This document shows, one piece after another, positions 16,902 to 26,700 of a DNA stretch of 64,000 nt. Positions within the stretch are counted from its first letter, which is position 1. The number at the start of each line of letters is the position of its first letter. The position numbers were made by a program, and so were the translations under genes. The stretch lies in NCBI GenBank assembly GCA_040401595.1, contig JBBAOE010000010.1, positions 60,272 through 124,271 of the forward strand. The letters are read 5' to 3'. Origin of the DNA: RFPW01 sp040401595. GTDB lineage: Bacteria > Pseudomonadota > Gammaproteobacteria > Burkholderiales > Burkholderiaceae_E. The notes under the pieces were generated by a model, which was given only the letters and a program-made list of their open reading frames with translations, was not told where the DNA came from and did no database searches.

Positions 16902-17647
16902 CGAATCTCCCATGAGCGTTCCAGCCATTCGAGGTCATCGGGGACCGTGACCTTGAGATTACCTCGGGCCCCAGGCAATACTCGAGGATGCCAGCCTTCA
17001 AGTTCCATCGCACGGGCCTCGTCCGTCACCTCGGGGTGACGACTGAGCGCCTGCTGCAGCATTCCAGCAGCAAACAACTGGGGCGTCTGTGCCAACCAGA
17101 GACTCTCGCGGGGTTCCGTTGCAATGACGCGGCCCTGATGAACACGCTTGACCGTATCAACGACTGGCACGGCCAGCAACCCGCCGACTGGATCACCGGA
17201 CAGTTCGCAAATCATGTGATCGATCCGTTCGCTGCGGATGCCGGGCCGGGCCGCGTCATGCACCAGCACACGATCATGATCCCGCAGCGCAAAAGGGTGT
17301 TCGCGCAACGCCCCAAGACCGTTCAGGACCGAATCGCGCCGGGTTGCCCCCCCGACCCGGAAAACGAAGGGTCGCGCGGTCGGGCTCGCACCGGAACCGG
17401 ATCGCAGGACCATGGCGGCCAGCCGCTGGTCAATCTGGTCATCATGACCCGCGACCACGATGGCGACGGCATCAATTCGGTGTGCCTGCTGAAACGCCCG
17501 GATGACATGCTCCAACAGGGACTCCCCACGCAGGCCAAGGTATTGCTTCGGCATGGTGGCGCCCATGCGCCGACCCTCTCCAGCCGCCGGAATCAGTGCC
17601 ACATGTCGAACATCGGGGGCCAAGGGTTGCGAATCGGAATGCGCCAT
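16898..17647 (-). CDS. ispD: 2-C-methyl-D-erythritol 4-phosphate cytidylyltransferase IspD
   Basis: 249 residues. It transfers CMP from CTP to methylerythritol phosphate. The nucleotidyltransferase loop is PAAGEGRRMGATMPKQYLGL (20-39), and VLVHDAARPGI carries the metal/substrate residues. I chose ATG 17647; the frame is open for 68 more codons, but those would run back into the divergent mfd gene and do not match the family. A stop-start ATGA overlap couples it to ispF, the usual ispDF order. Only 26 bases separate it from the mfd start. Confidence 0.96.
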   Translation of the reverse strand: MAHSDSQPLAPDVRHVALIPAAGEGRRMGATMPKQYLGLRGESLLEHVIRAFQQAHRIDAVAIVVAGHDDQIDQRLAAMVLRSGSGASPTARPFVFRVGGATRRDSVLNGLGALREHPFALRDHDRVLVHDAARPGIRSERIDHMICELSGDPVGGLLAVPVVDTVKRVHQGRVIATEPRESLWLAQTPQLFAAGMLQQALSRHPEVTDEARAMELEGWHPRVLPGARGNLKVTVPDDLEWLERSWEIR

Positions 17648-17673
17648 GCCCGGGATTCTATAGACTTCGCGCC

Positions 17674-20600
17674 ATGCCGAAGCCTTCCTTGAATCCATCG
17701 CCCCGCACTGTGGCCAGTACGCCCACCCAACCGGGGGGCACATCACGCACGGCGGCGCCGGCCAGATCGCCGTCGCCCCCGCTCGCCCCCGTCGCCCCAC
17801 GCCTGGCAACCTATCCGCTGCCGAAAGAGGCTGTCGCCTGGAGCGTCGCACCCACCGCGGGCGCTGCCGATGCGCTGCAACTGGCTGAATGCGGTGTCCG
17901 TGCCCTGGCGGAACGCAGACTGCTCGTGGTCATCGCGGCCAGCGCACCAGACGCGGCCCGATTGTCAGAAGAGATCGCCTGGTTTGCGCCCGACCTTCGG
18001 GTCGCGCAACTGCCAGACTGGGAAACGCTGCCCTATGACGCGTTCTCCCCCCATCAGGATCTCATCAGCGAACGACTATCGACGCTCTGGCGGCTCGGGC
18101 GCCACGAGATCGATGTCGTTGTTCTCGCGGCGTCCACGGCATTGCAGCGACTTGCGCCGCCGGGATTTCTGGCCGCCCATGCCTTCGAATTCGCGAAAGG
18201 ATCGACCCTCGATGCCCGAGGTTTGCGTGCCCAGTTGGTGCTCGCTGGCTATGATCATGTGGCACAGGTGATCAAACCCGGCGAATATTCGGTTCGCGGA
18301 GGCCTGATCGACCTGTTTCCGATGGGCTCACCCCTGCCCTATCGAATCGATCTGTTCGATGACGACGTCGACTCGATCCGCGCGTTCGATCCCGACACCC
18401 AGCGCACCCTGTACCCCGTTGATTCAGTGCGGCTGCTCCCTGGGCGGGAGTTTCCGCTGGACGAGGCTGCGCGTACGGCCTTTCGCAGTCGGTGGCGTGA
18501 GCGCTTCGAAGGGGACCCGTCACGGGCGCCCGTTTATCGGGACCTCGGTAACGGCATCGCCTCAGGGGGGATCGAATACTGGTTACCACTCTTTTTTGAA
18601 ACAACCGCTACCCTCTTCGATTACCTGCCTGAGAACGCGCTTCTCGCCTTGCATGGTGATGTTGAAGCCGCCGCCCGAGGGTTTCGAGAGGATGCGCAGA
18701 ACCGCTGGCGCTTCCTGGCGCACGACTCCGAACGCCCGCTCCTGAAGCCGGAAGAACTGTTCCTATCCCCAGATCAATTCTTTGGCGCAGCACGACAATT
18801 CAGTCGTATCACGATGCGCAGGATGGCGGCCCATGCGGCGGACGCCACGCCAGGCGCAAGCCCCGGCGCGCTGTCTCTGTCGCCGCCGCCTTCCCAGGAG
18901 CTCCCGGATCTCAGTATCGAGCGGCGTGCCGAAGACCCGGTTGCTGCCCTGCGGACCTTTGTCCAGCGATTCACCAAGCCGGGCGAACCAGCACCAGCAG
19001 GAAGGATCTTGATCCTGGCTGAATCCGCAGGCCGCCGCGAAACCTTGATGTCACTTTTTGCGGACGCAGGCCTCAATCCGCATCCATTGGACACCTGGGG
19101 CGCATTCCTGGCGAGCGATTGCTTACTCGCCCTGGGCATCGGCCCGCTGACCGATGGGTTTTGGCTGCCCGAGCAGGAATCGGCGGCGCGCCCTGTATTA
19201 CCCCTTGCCCCAGCCTCAGCCCTTGCCCCACCCCTTGCGATCATCACCGAGGGCGAGCTGTTTCGTGGCACGGTACGCCGACGGGGTCGGGGCTCGCGCG
19301 GGCAACAGACCAATGTCGACGCCATCGTTCGCGATCTGTCCGAGTTAAAGATCGGCGACCCGGTCGTTCATGCCCACCATGGCATCGGTCGCTATTGCGG
19401 ACTGATCACGATGGATCTGGGCGACGGTACAGCCGAATTTCTCGAGTTGATGTACGCCAATCAGACCAAGCTATTTGTGCCGGTCAGCGCGCTGCAACTG
19501 ATTGGCCGATACACCGGCGCTGCGCCAGAAGACGCGCCGCTGCATGCGCTCGGCTCGGGCCAATGGGAAAAAGCCAGGCGAAAAGCCGCTGCCCAGGCGC
19601 GTGATACCGCAGCTGAACTGCTTAATCTCTATGCCCGACGTGCGGCACGTAGCGGTCATGCCTTCCGATTCGACGCCAAGGAATACGAAGCCTTTGCCCA
19701 GGGATTTGGATTCGAAGAGACGCCCGATCAGCTCGCCGCCATCCACGCTACGATTCAGGATCTGGTCTCGGGCAAGCCGATGGACCGATTGGTCTGCGGC
19801 GATGTCGGATTCGGCAAGACGGAAGTGGCCCTGCGAGCGGCCTTCATTGCCGTGGCGGACGGCAAACAGGTAGCCATCCTGGTGCCGACCACCCTACTTG
19901 CCGAACAGCACTACGAATCGGTCAGCAGTCGATTCGCAGATTTACCGGTCAAGGTGGCCGAACTCAGCCGTTTTCGCAATCCGAAGGAAATCAAGGCCGC
20001 GTTGGCCGGACTGGCCGACGGTACGATCGATATCGTGATCGGCACCCACAAACTTCTGGCCAAGGACGTTCAGTTCAAACGCCTGGGTTTACTCATCATC
20101 GACGAAGAACATCGGTTCGGCGTGCGGCAAAAAGAAGCCCTGAAGAACATGCGCGCCGAGGTCGATGTACTCACGCTGACTGCAACACCGATCCCCCGGA
20201 CATTGGCCATGAGCCTCGAGGGTATGCGGGATTTCTCTATCATCGCGACCGCGCCCGAGCGCCGGCTTGCAATCAAGACCTTTGTTCGGCGCGAAGAGGC
20301 CGGCGCGATTCGCGAAGCTTTGATGCGGGAGCTCAAGCGCGGCGGCCAAGCCTATTTTCTCCATAACGAAGTTGACACGATCGAAAACCGCCGGCAAATG
20401 CTGACCGCGCTGGTCCCCGAGGCACGCATCGCCGTTGCGCATGGCCAGATGCATGAGCGGGAACTTGAACGTGTGATGAAGGATTTCCACCAGCAGCGAT
20501 TTAACGTACTTTTATGTACAACGATCATAGAAACCGGGATCGACGTACCGACGGCAAATACGATCGTGATCCACCGAGCGGACCGTTTCGGCCTTGGCCA

Positions 20601-21363
20601 ATTGCATCAGTTGCGGGGTCGGGTCGGACGTTCTCATCATCAGGCCTATGCCTACCTGCTGACGCCCGATGAGGCAGCAATCACCAAGGACGCGCTCAAA
20701 CGCCTGCAGGCGATCCAGGCGATGGAGGAACTCGGCAGTGGTTTCTATCTGGCCATGCATGATCTGGAGATCCGTGGCGCGGGTGAAGTACTTGGCGAGC
20801 ACCAGTCTGGCGAAGTGTCCGCTGTTGGTTTCCAGATCTATGTGGACATGATCGAGCAGGCGGTGCGCTCGCTCAAAGCGGGTCGCGAGCCTGATCTGAA
20901 TGCGCCCTTGGCCGTCACGACGGAAATCAATCTGCACACGCCCGCCTTGCTACCCAACGACTATTGCCCGGATGTACATGAACGCCTGACGCTCTACAAG
21001 CGACTGGCCAGCGCGACGGACGTCGACGCCCTTGAGGGCCTGACCGAAGAGCTGGTCGATCGCTTCGGGAAGCTTCCTGAACCTGCCCATGCCCTGATCG
21101 AAACACACCGCTTGCGACTGATCGCACAGACCCTTGGTCTTTGCCGGATCGATGCAGCCAGCGAGGCGATCGTCCTGCAGTTCGGTATCGATTCAACGGT
21201 CGAGCCGCAAGCCATCATTCGTTACCTGCAATCGCAACGCGATGTCCGCATGACGGGGTCCGACCGAATTCGAGTCACTCTGAAAGATGCCGATCTGTCG
21301 ACGCGGATCCAGCGGATTCGTGCAATCTGCAAAGCGCTGCAACCCCGGCCGGTGACGGCCTGA
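17674..21363 (+). CDS. mfd: Transcription-repair coupling factor Mfd
   Basis: 1,229 residues against about 1,150 in E. coli. Mfd removes stalled RNA polymerase from DNA lesions and recruits UvrA. In order: UvrB-like domains, an RNA-polymerase-interacting domain (about 550-620, with VVHAHHGIGRY), a RecG-like translocase with Walker A GDVGFGKTE (about 709) and DEEH (about 809), and a C-terminal TRCF domain. Extra length comes from a Pro/Ala/Ser-rich N-terminal leader of about 45 residues and two low-complexity inserts, one near 390-410 (PGASPGALSLSPPPSQ) and one near 510-525 (PLAPASALAPPLA). Start is ATG 17674. The translocase core is intact. Confidence 0.97.
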   Translation: MPKPSLNPSPRTVASTPTQPGGTSRTAAPARSPSPPLAPVAPRLATYPLPKEAVAWSVAPTAGAADALQLAECGVRALAERRLLVVIAASAPDAARLSEEIAWFAPDLRVAQLPDWETLPYDAFSPHQDLISERLSTLWRLGRHEIDVVVLAASTALQRLAPPGFLAAHAFEFAKGSTLDARGLRAQLVLAGYDHVAQVIKPGEYSVRGGLIDLFPMGSPLPYRIDLFDDDVDSIRAFDPDTQRTLYPVDSVRLLPGREFPLDEAARTAFRSRWRERFEGDPSRAPVYRDLGNGIASGGIEYWLPLFFETTATLFDYLPENALLALHGDVEAAARGFREDAQNRWRFLAHDSERPLLKPEELFLSPDQFFGAARQFSRITMRRMAAHAADATPGASPGALSLSPPPSQELPDLSIERRAEDPVAALRTFVQRFTKPGEPAPAGRILILAESAGRRETLMSLFADAGLNPHPLDTWGAFLASDCLLALGIGPLTDGFWLPEQESAARPVLPLAPASALAPPLAIITEGELFRGTVRRRGRGSRGQQTNVDAIVRDLSELKIGDPVVHAHHGIGRYCGLITMDLGDGTAEFLELMYANQTKLFVPVSALQLIGRYTGAAPEDAPLHALGSGQWEKARRKAAAQARDTAAELLNLYARRAARSGHAFRFDAKEYEAFAQGFGFEETPDQLAAIHATIQDLVSGKPMDRLVCGDVGFGKTEVALRAAFIAVADGKQVAILVPTTLLAEQHYESVSSRFADLPVKVAELSRFRNPKEIKAALAGLADGTIDIVIGTHKLLAKDVQFKRLGLLIIDEEHRFGVRQKEALKNMRAEVDVLTLTATPIPRTLAMSLEGMRDFSIIATAPERRLAIKTFVRREEAGAIREALMRELKRGGQAYFLHNEVDTIENRRQMLTALVPEARIAVAHGQMHERELERVMKDFHQQRFNVLLCTTIIETGIDVPTANTIVIHRADRFGLGQLHQLRGRVGRSHHQAYAYLLTPDEAAITKDALKRLQAIQAMEELGSGFYLAMHDLEIRGAGEVLGEHQSGEVSAVGFQIYVDMIEQAVRSLKAGREPDLNAPLAVTTEINLHTPALLPNDYCPDVHERLTLYKRLASATDVDALEGLTEELVDRFGKLPEPAHALIETHRLRLIAQTLGLCRIDAASEAIVLQFGIDSTVEPQAIIRYLQSQRDVRMTGSDRIRVTLKDADLSTRIQRIRAICKALQPRPVTA

Positions 21364-21451
21364 GCCACATGGCCGATGACCGGATGGGCTCCTCACGCCC
21401 CTCTTTGATGACCAATCCCACTGCGACTGCTCATTTTTTGTGACTAAGCCC

Positions 21452-22402
21452 ATGATCGATGTCCCCGCAAGCACGAACGGGTTTGAACTCGTGATCGCAA
21501 GTAAGACGGAGGATTTGCCGTCGGATTTTCGTCTGAAACTACAGCGAAATCTGGCGTCGAACCTCCCGGCGGATCAAGCGTTGACTGAGGTTTCCCAGAT
21601 TGACGCGACGACGCAGACCGCTCGCCGTATGAGTGGCATCACCAGTCGGGTCAGGATGGTTTTACCTTCTCGCGCGGTGACACCCGACGTGCGGGCTGGC
21701 GTTGCAGCGCTCTGTGAATCCCATCGGGTCGACCACGCCTTCATGCCAGTCCCATCTCGGGGCCTGCGTGATTACGCGGTGCTTGCGATGGATATGGATT
21801 CAACCCTCATCACGATCGAGTGTATCGATGAACTGGGCGACTGGTGCGGCCGCAAGGCCGAGATCGCTGCCATCACCGAAGCCGCCATGCGCGGCGAGAT
21901 TCCGGACTATGCGGAGAGCTTGCGCCGTCGGGTTGCGCTGCTGGCGGGTCTGGATGCGCGCGCGCTCGAGTCGGTCTATGCCGAACGCCTGCGACTTTCA
22001 CCCGGCGCGGAACGCCTGCTGCATGAGGCGCACTGCGCCGGACTGAAGACCCTGCTGGTCTCAGGCGGTTTCACGTTCTTCACCGATCGACTGCGCGAAC
22101 GACTCGGATTGAATTTCGCGCGATCCAACCAGCTCGAAATCCTTGAAGGCCGAATCACCGGCCGCCTGCTCGGCACCATCATTGATGCCGATGCCAAGGC
22201 TGCAGAACTGGAACAGGTCTGCGCCCGAATCGGCGTGAGTGTCGATCGCAGCATCGCCATCGGCGACGGAGCGAATGACCTCAAGATGCTGGGAATCGCC
22301 GGGCTGGGCGTTGCTTATCACGCAAAACCTGTAGTCGCCCTGCAGGCTGGGATTGCGATCCGGTACGGCGGGTTGGATGGTCTGCTGGACTTCCTGCCCT
22401 AA
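21452..22402 (+). CDS. serB: Phosphoserine phosphatase SerB
   Basis: 316 residues, the last step of serine biosynthesis: phosphoserine to serine. An N-terminal regulatory-type region (about 1-105) precedes the HAD phosphatase domain with catalytic DMDST at 114-118. Motif II is in LLVSGGFTFF, and motif III/IV appears as IAIGDGANDLKML. The start is uncertain: ATG 21452 is chosen, with in-frame GTG 21440 the alternative, and neither has a good Shine-Dalgarno site. It lies 88 bases after mfd on the same strand. Confidence 0.95.
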   Translation: MIDVPASTNGFELVIASKTEDLPSDFRLKLQRNLASNLPADQALTEVSQIDATTQTARRMSGITSRVRMVLPSRAVTPDVRAGVAALCESHRVDHAFMPVPSRGLRDYAVLAMDMDSTLITIECIDELGDWCGRKAEIAAITEAAMRGEIPDYAESLRRRVALLAGLDARALESVYAERLRLSPGAERLLHEAHCAGLKTLLVSGGFTFFTDRLRERLGLNFARSNQLEILEGRITGRLLGTIIDADAKAAELEQVCARIGVSVDRSIAIGDGANDLKMLGIAGLGVAYHAKPVVALQAGIAIRYGGLDGLLDFLP

Positions 22403-22411
22403 TCCTGGGGT

Positions 22412-23593
22412 TTAGTAAGGCAGTCCGACGTAGTTCTCCGCAAGAGCCCGCTGGGCACTGACGGATCCGGTCAGAAACTCAAACTCGGCGCGCACCATCC
22501 GCCGCCCAAAGTCGTCGGTGTCCGGGAACCGATGCATCAGCGTTGTCATCCACCAGGAGAAACGTTCTGCTTTCCAGATGCGTCGCAAGGCCCGATCCGA
22601 ATAACCGTCCAGGGCAGTTGAGCGTCCGCCGCAGGCGTAGTGCTCGATCATCGCCTCAGACAAATAATGGACATCGCTGGCAGCGAGGTTCAATCCCTTC
22701 GCCCCCGTTGGCGGCACGATGTGGGCCGCATCGCCCACCAGCATCAATCGGCCAAAGCGAAGCGGCTCGGCCACAAAGCTGCGCAGCGGCGCGATGCTTT
22801 TCTCGATCGAAGGGCCAGTGATCAGACGTGCCGAGGCGCTCGAATCGAGTCGCGAGCGCAACTCGGTCCAGAAGAGATCGTCAGACCATGATTCCAGACG
22901 CTCGTCCATGCTGCACTGAATGTAATAACGACTCCGGGTCTTTGAACGCATGCTGCAGAGCGCGAAACCACGATCATGGCTGGCATAGATGAGTTCATGG
23001 GAGACCGGGGGGGTATCCGAAAGAACGCCCAGCCATCCGAATGGATAGACGCGTTCAAAGAGGCGAATCTGGTCAGCCGGAACACTACTGCGACAGACCC
23101 CATGGAACCCGTCACAACCTGCAATCCAGTCGCACTGTAGTTCGTGTTCGACGCCCTGCTGACGCCAGCGCACCCGAGCCGAAGACTCCCCAAGATCGTG
23201 GATCGATACGTCCTCGGCCTGATAGAACGTGGTCGCGCCGCTCGCGGCTCGGGCGTTCATCAGGTCGCGAGTCACCTCGGTCTGGCCATAGACAACGACC
23301 CGTTGCCCCCCGGTTAGGCCGAACAGATCAATGCGGTGCCGATCTCCATCAAAACACAGGTCGAATCCGTCGTGCGGGAGACCCTCCGCATGCAATCGGG
23401 CATCGACCCCCGCCCGCCCCAATAAATCGACCGTCCCCTGCTCCAGCACACCGGCCCGGATGCGCGACAGAACATATTCGGGGCTCTGACGCTCGATGAT
23501 GACGGCATCAATGCCAGCCCGTTGCAGCAACTGTCCCAACAGCAACCCGGACGGGCCTGCACCGATGATTGCAACCTGAGTTCGTTGATTCAT
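22412..23593 (-). CDS. pobA: 4-Hydroxybenzoate 3-monooxygenase PobA
   Basis: 393 residues, the standard length. This FAD/NADPH hydroxylase turns 4-hydroxybenzoate into protocatechuate at the entry to the beta-ketoadipate pathway. It shows the FAD fold IGAGPSGLLLG (from 10), the PobA segment SRIRAGVLEQGTVDLL, and GDAAHIVPPTGAKGLNLAASD for the second FAD contact. Start ATG 23593 overlaps the upstream metallophosphatase stop (ATGA). No PobR regulator or protocatechuate genes are nearby; here it sits at the end of a rimO-led cluster. Confidence 0.95.
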   Translation of the reverse strand: MNQRTQVAIIGAGPSGLLLGQLLQRAGIDAVIIERQSPEYVLSRIRAGVLEQGTVDLLGRAGVDARLHAEGLPHDGFDLCFDGDRHRIDLFGLTGGQRVVVYGQTEVTRDLMNARAASGATTFYQAEDVSIHDLGESSARVRWRQQGVEHELQCDWIAGCDGFHGVCRSSVPADQIRLFERVYPFGWLGVLSDTPPVSHELIYASHDRGFALCSMRSKTRSRYYIQCSMDERLESWSDDLFWTELRSRLDSSASARLITGPSIEKSIAPLRSFVAEPLRFGRLMLVGDAAHIVPPTGAKGLNLAASDVHYLSEAMIEHYACGGRSTALDGYSDRALRRIWKAERFSWWMTTLMHRFPDTDDFGRRMVRAEFEFLTGSVSAQRALAENYVGLPY

Positions 23594-24618
23594 TGGGCTC
23601 GGTTCTCGATGATCGTAAATGAAAACGGTGCCAGGCTATCCGGATCCACAGCCACCTTGACCGCTCGGGTATCCATCGCGCCGAACACCTCAAGCCGCGT
23701 CATGTTTGTAACCGCTTTGCCACTCGCGTTCCGAAAGGGCTGATCGACCCGAAAGCGATGAGAATCGCCGTGGATGATCAGGACCGGGCGCTCGAACTGC
23801 ATCACCAGCGGAATCAAGCTACGACCAATCACCCGGGCAAACCCGCTCTGATCCGGGAAGTCCCACCGGTCGCCCAGCGCGTCCAAAACGTCGGCATGAA
23901 ACATGACGACCATCGCCAGCGCCTGCTCCCGCGTTGCGTGGGCAAACCCATCGGTCAGCCATGCAACAACCGCCTCTTCTCGGGCCCGAAACTCGTCCAC
24001 CGCAGCGGGGTCCAGCGGATTGAACCCATTGTTCGATCCGACAATATGCGCCGTCAGGAACTGGACGCGGTGATGGGCAAAACGTGCGTTCTCGACGTAG
24101 GTCGGGTATCGGGAATCGACTTCGGACTGACGTTCCAGCGCCAGGCTTGTGCGCCCAAGCGAGCGGGGTTCTGCGAAGAACAGGGACCGCAGGCGAGCCA
24201 GACGTTCCCGCGGGTCGAAGCGTCCGGCCAGCGCCCGATGACAATCGGTCCATTCGTTATCACCCGGCGTATAAATCAGCGCCTGTTCAAATCGGTTGAA
24301 GTATCCGAGCTGTTCCACGAAGGCCTCGTCCGAGCAGAGCGAACTACCCGATTTGAAGTCACCGATATGAACGCTGAACGCGGGTTTCAGTCGATTGATC
24401 TGGGCGATCAGACGTTCGTAGGCGGGGTGCGACAGCATCGCGGGCCCGTAGGGTAAGTCGCCCAAGGCTACAAAGTGGAACGGAGTGGCTTTCCTGAGGT
24501 CAGGGCTTGAAACCTTCGTGGCCATGGCCACAGCCTCGGCGTGGGCCTCGGATGCCCCGAATCCGAGACAGGTTGCGGCAACGACCAGGCGCCACAGAAT
24601 TCCCGCGAGACGCGTCAT
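23590..24618 (-). CDS. Exported metallophosphoesterase-like protein
   Basis: 342 residues. A signal peptide (LVVAATCLGFGASEAHAEA) is followed by a calcineurin-like phosphoesterase fold: ALGDLPYG, VHIGDFKSG, TPGDNEW in place of the usual GNHD/E, FHADVLD and IIHGDSHRFRVD. The fold predicts hydrolysis of a phosphoester in the periplasm, with two metals. The substrate is unknown. It overlaps both neighbours by ATGA (rimO stop/start at 24615-24618, pobA at 23590-23593), so it is translationally coupled to unrelated functions on both sides. Confidence 0.82.
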   Translation of the reverse strand: MTRLAGILWRLVVAATCLGFGASEAHAEAVAMATKVSSPDLRKATPFHFVALGDLPYGPAMLSHPAYERLIAQINRLKPAFSVHIGDFKSGSSLCSDEAFVEQLGYFNRFEQALIYTPGDNEWTDCHRALAGRFDPRERLARLRSLFFAEPRSLGRTSLALERQSEVDSRYPTYVENARFAHHRVQFLTAHIVGSNNGFNPLDPAAVDEFRAREEAVVAWLTDGFAHATREQALAMVVMFHADVLDALGDRWDFPDQSGFARVIGRSLIPLVMQFERPVLIIHGDSHRFRVDQPFRNASGKAVTNMTRLEVFGAMDTRAVKVAVDPDSLAPFSFTIIENRAQ

Positions 24619-26090
24619 GCCCGAACCGTTACTCTCGGTAGGGGGTGTGCCAGAACTGCTTCGAGATCGTGCTCATCTGCTGCCGTGATCGTAACCTCGG
24701 CAAATTCGCCCACCCGCAGGTCTCGCATCTGTTCCGGAGTCAAGCTAACCCGAACAACCCCATCAATTTCGGGCGCATCCGCAGTCGATCGTGTGATCGC
24801 GGTGGGCACCCCTGGCGCGTCGTCTGGCTCGTCCTCACCCACCAGCCAGACCAGTTCGTCAATCAGAACACGCTCGCGCACGCCCACACGCTGCAGGAGA
24901 CGCTGTGACGAGATATCGGCCTGGTGTGCCATCAAGCGCTCACGCCGCTCTTCGCGCAGCGCGTCCGGGAGGGCGCCGGGTAATGCATTGGCGCTTGCTC
25001 CTTCAACCGGCGAGTACGCAAAGCAACCCACCCGATCGAGATGAGCCGCTGACAGAAATTCCAGCAACGCCTCAAACTCGACTTCGGTCTCGCCAGGGAA
25101 ACCGGCAATGAATGTGCTGCGCACCGTTAGATTTGGCAGCAGAGACCGCCAGGCCTGAATGCGCTCGAGATTGCGTTCACCATTGGCCGGCCGTTTCATG
25201 CGCCGCAACACATCGGGATGTGCATGCTGGAACGGTACGTCCAGGTACGGCACAAGATGATCGGAGTACCGGCTGTCCGCCATGATCGCGACCACCTCGT
25301 CCACGTGCGGATACGGGTAGACATAGTGAAAGCGCACCCAGGTGCCGAACTCCGACGCCACCCGTCCAAGTGCCTCAGCCAGGTCGGCAAACCGGGTCCG
25401 CACGGGCCGCCCATCGACAAAATCCGTTCGATACTGAAGATCAACACCGTAAGCCGACGTGTCCTGCGAAATCACCAACAGTTCGCGCACGCCACGCTTG
25501 AATAGAGCCCGCGCCTCTCGAACCACCTCACTGATGGGGCGACTGACCAGATCGCCCCGCATCGAAGGGATGATGCAAAACGTGCAGCGGTGGTTACAAC
25601 CCTCGCTGATCTTGAGGTAGGCATAGTGCGGGGGGGTCAGCTTGACCCCGGGATCAAAGTCCGCGTCAAGGGGTTCGGTCGCCCGCAAGATCGGACTGCG
25701 CCTCTGAATCGGATGGTCGATCATCGCCTGCGGCAGATGGCGGTGGATCTGCGAAATGACCTCGGCAGTCGCATGCGGTCCCGTCACGGCCAGGACCTTG
25801 GGATGAACCTGCGTGACCCAATTGGTGCCGTCCTCCCCGGTCTTCGCGCCCAGACAACCCGTCACAATGACCCGACCATTTTCGGCCAGTGCTTCGCCGA
25901 TCGCATCGAGACTCTCGCGCACCGCATCATCAATGAAGCCGCAGGTATTGACCACGACAAGATCCGAATCTCGATAGTTGGGTGCGATCTCGTACCCGTC
26001 CGAACGCAATCGGGTCAGGATCAGTTCACTGTCGACCAGCGCTTTCGGACAACCCAGGGAAACGAAACCCACCCTCGAAGGACTCGCCAT
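24615..26090 (-). CDS. rimO: Ribosomal protein S12 methylthiotransferase RimO
   Basis: 491 residues. RimO is a radical-SAM enzyme adding a methylthio group to Asp88 of ribosomal protein S12. The N-terminal domain has Cys14, Cys50 and Cys79 for the auxiliary 4Fe-4S cluster. The radical-SAM triad is Cys165, Cys169 and Cys172 (GCNHRCTFCIIPSMRG). A C-terminal TRAM domain runs from about residue 400. The protein is somewhat longer than in E. coli (441) because of an inserted segment around 80-95 and a longer TRAM region. Start ATG 26090 is four bases downstream of the phaR stop. Confidence 0.96.
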   Translation of the reverse strand: MASPSRVGFVSLGCPKALVDSELILTRLRSDGYEIAPNYRDSDLVVVNTCGFIDDAVRESLDAIGEALAENGRVIVTGCLGAKTGEDGTNWVTQVHPKVLAVTGPHATAEVISQIHRHLPQAMIDHPIQRRSPILRATEPLDADFDPGVKLTPPHYAYLKISEGCNHRCTFCIIPSMRGDLVSRPISEVVREARALFKRGVRELLVISQDTSAYGVDLQYRTDFVDGRPVRTRFADLAEALGRVASEFGTWVRFHYVYPYPHVDEVVAIMADSRYSDHLVPYLDVPFQHAHPDVLRRMKRPANGERNLERIQAWRSLLPNLTVRSTFIAGFPGETEVEFEALLEFLSAAHLDRVGCFAYSPVEGASANALPGALPDALREERRERLMAHQADISSQRLLQRVGVRERVLIDELVWLVGEDEPDDAPGVPTAITRSTADAPEIDGVVRVSLTPEQMRDLRVGEFAEVTITAADEHDLEAVLAHPLPRVTVRA

Positions 26091-26094
26091 GGGT

Positions 26095-26637
26095 CTATTT
26101 CGGCTCGCCGTTGCCAGGTGCCCCGGGAAACGGAAACCCGGTGAACATCGATCGCGCGTTCTGCTGCATCTGTTCCTGCATCTGGACGAACAGGTTTTTC
26201 GATTGATCCACGTAATTGGACATCATCGACTGCACCATGGGAGCCTGAAGGCTCATGAACTGGGTCCAGAGTTCGGCGCTTGGCATGCCCTTGGCATCGT
26301 AGAGCTGCCTTGACTGTTCCTGAATCCGTCCCTGGATTTCGACGAAGGCCTGGAGGTTTTTTTCCAGATAGGAACCCATCATCGACTGCATCGTGTTGCC
26401 GTAGAACCGGATCATCTGCGACAGCATGGAGGATGAGAACAGCGGCTGTCCGCTGGCCTCCTCTTCTAGAATGATCTGAAGCAGGATGCTGCGGGTGAGG
26501 TCGTCACCAGTCTTCGCATCAACGACTTGGAATTCGTCGTGCGCCAACACCATTTCCTTGACGTCAACCAGCGTGATATACGCGCTGGTCTGGGTGTCAT
26601 AGAGACGGCGATTCGGATATTTTTTGATGAGACGCAC
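26095..26637 (-). CDS. phaR: Polyhydroxyalkanoate synthesis repressor PhaR
   Basis: 180 residues. The N-terminal DNA-binding domain (RLIKKYPNRRLYDT, then DDLTRSILLQIILEEE) is nearly invariant in this family. A Gln/Met-rich C-terminal half binds the polymer. PhaR represses phasin and its own genes until free polyhydroxybutyrate titrates it away. The start is GTG 26637, with GGAG nine bases upstream; no in-frame ATG fits. It follows phaB in the phaCABR order. Pro/Gly-rich C-terminus FPFPGAPGNGEPK. Confidence 0.96.
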   Translation of the reverse strand: MRLIKKYPNRRLYDTQTSAYITLVDVKEMVLAHDEFQVVDAKTGDDLTRSILLQIILEEEASGQPLFSSSMLSQMIRFYGNTMQSMMGSYLEKNLQAFVEIQGRIQEQSRQLYDAKGMPSAELWTQFMSLQAPMVQSMMSNYVDQSKNLFVQMQEQMQQNARSMFTGFPFPGAPGNGEPK

Positions 26638-26700
26638 GGGGCATCGCTCCTCGGATCGGTGCCCCGATTATCCCATGCGTTCGATCCCTGCGCGGGACCT

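Noticed and set aside
17648..17851. Upstream extension of ispD by 68 codons.
   Set aside because: It overlaps the mfd start on the other strand and bears no resemblance to IspD N-termini.
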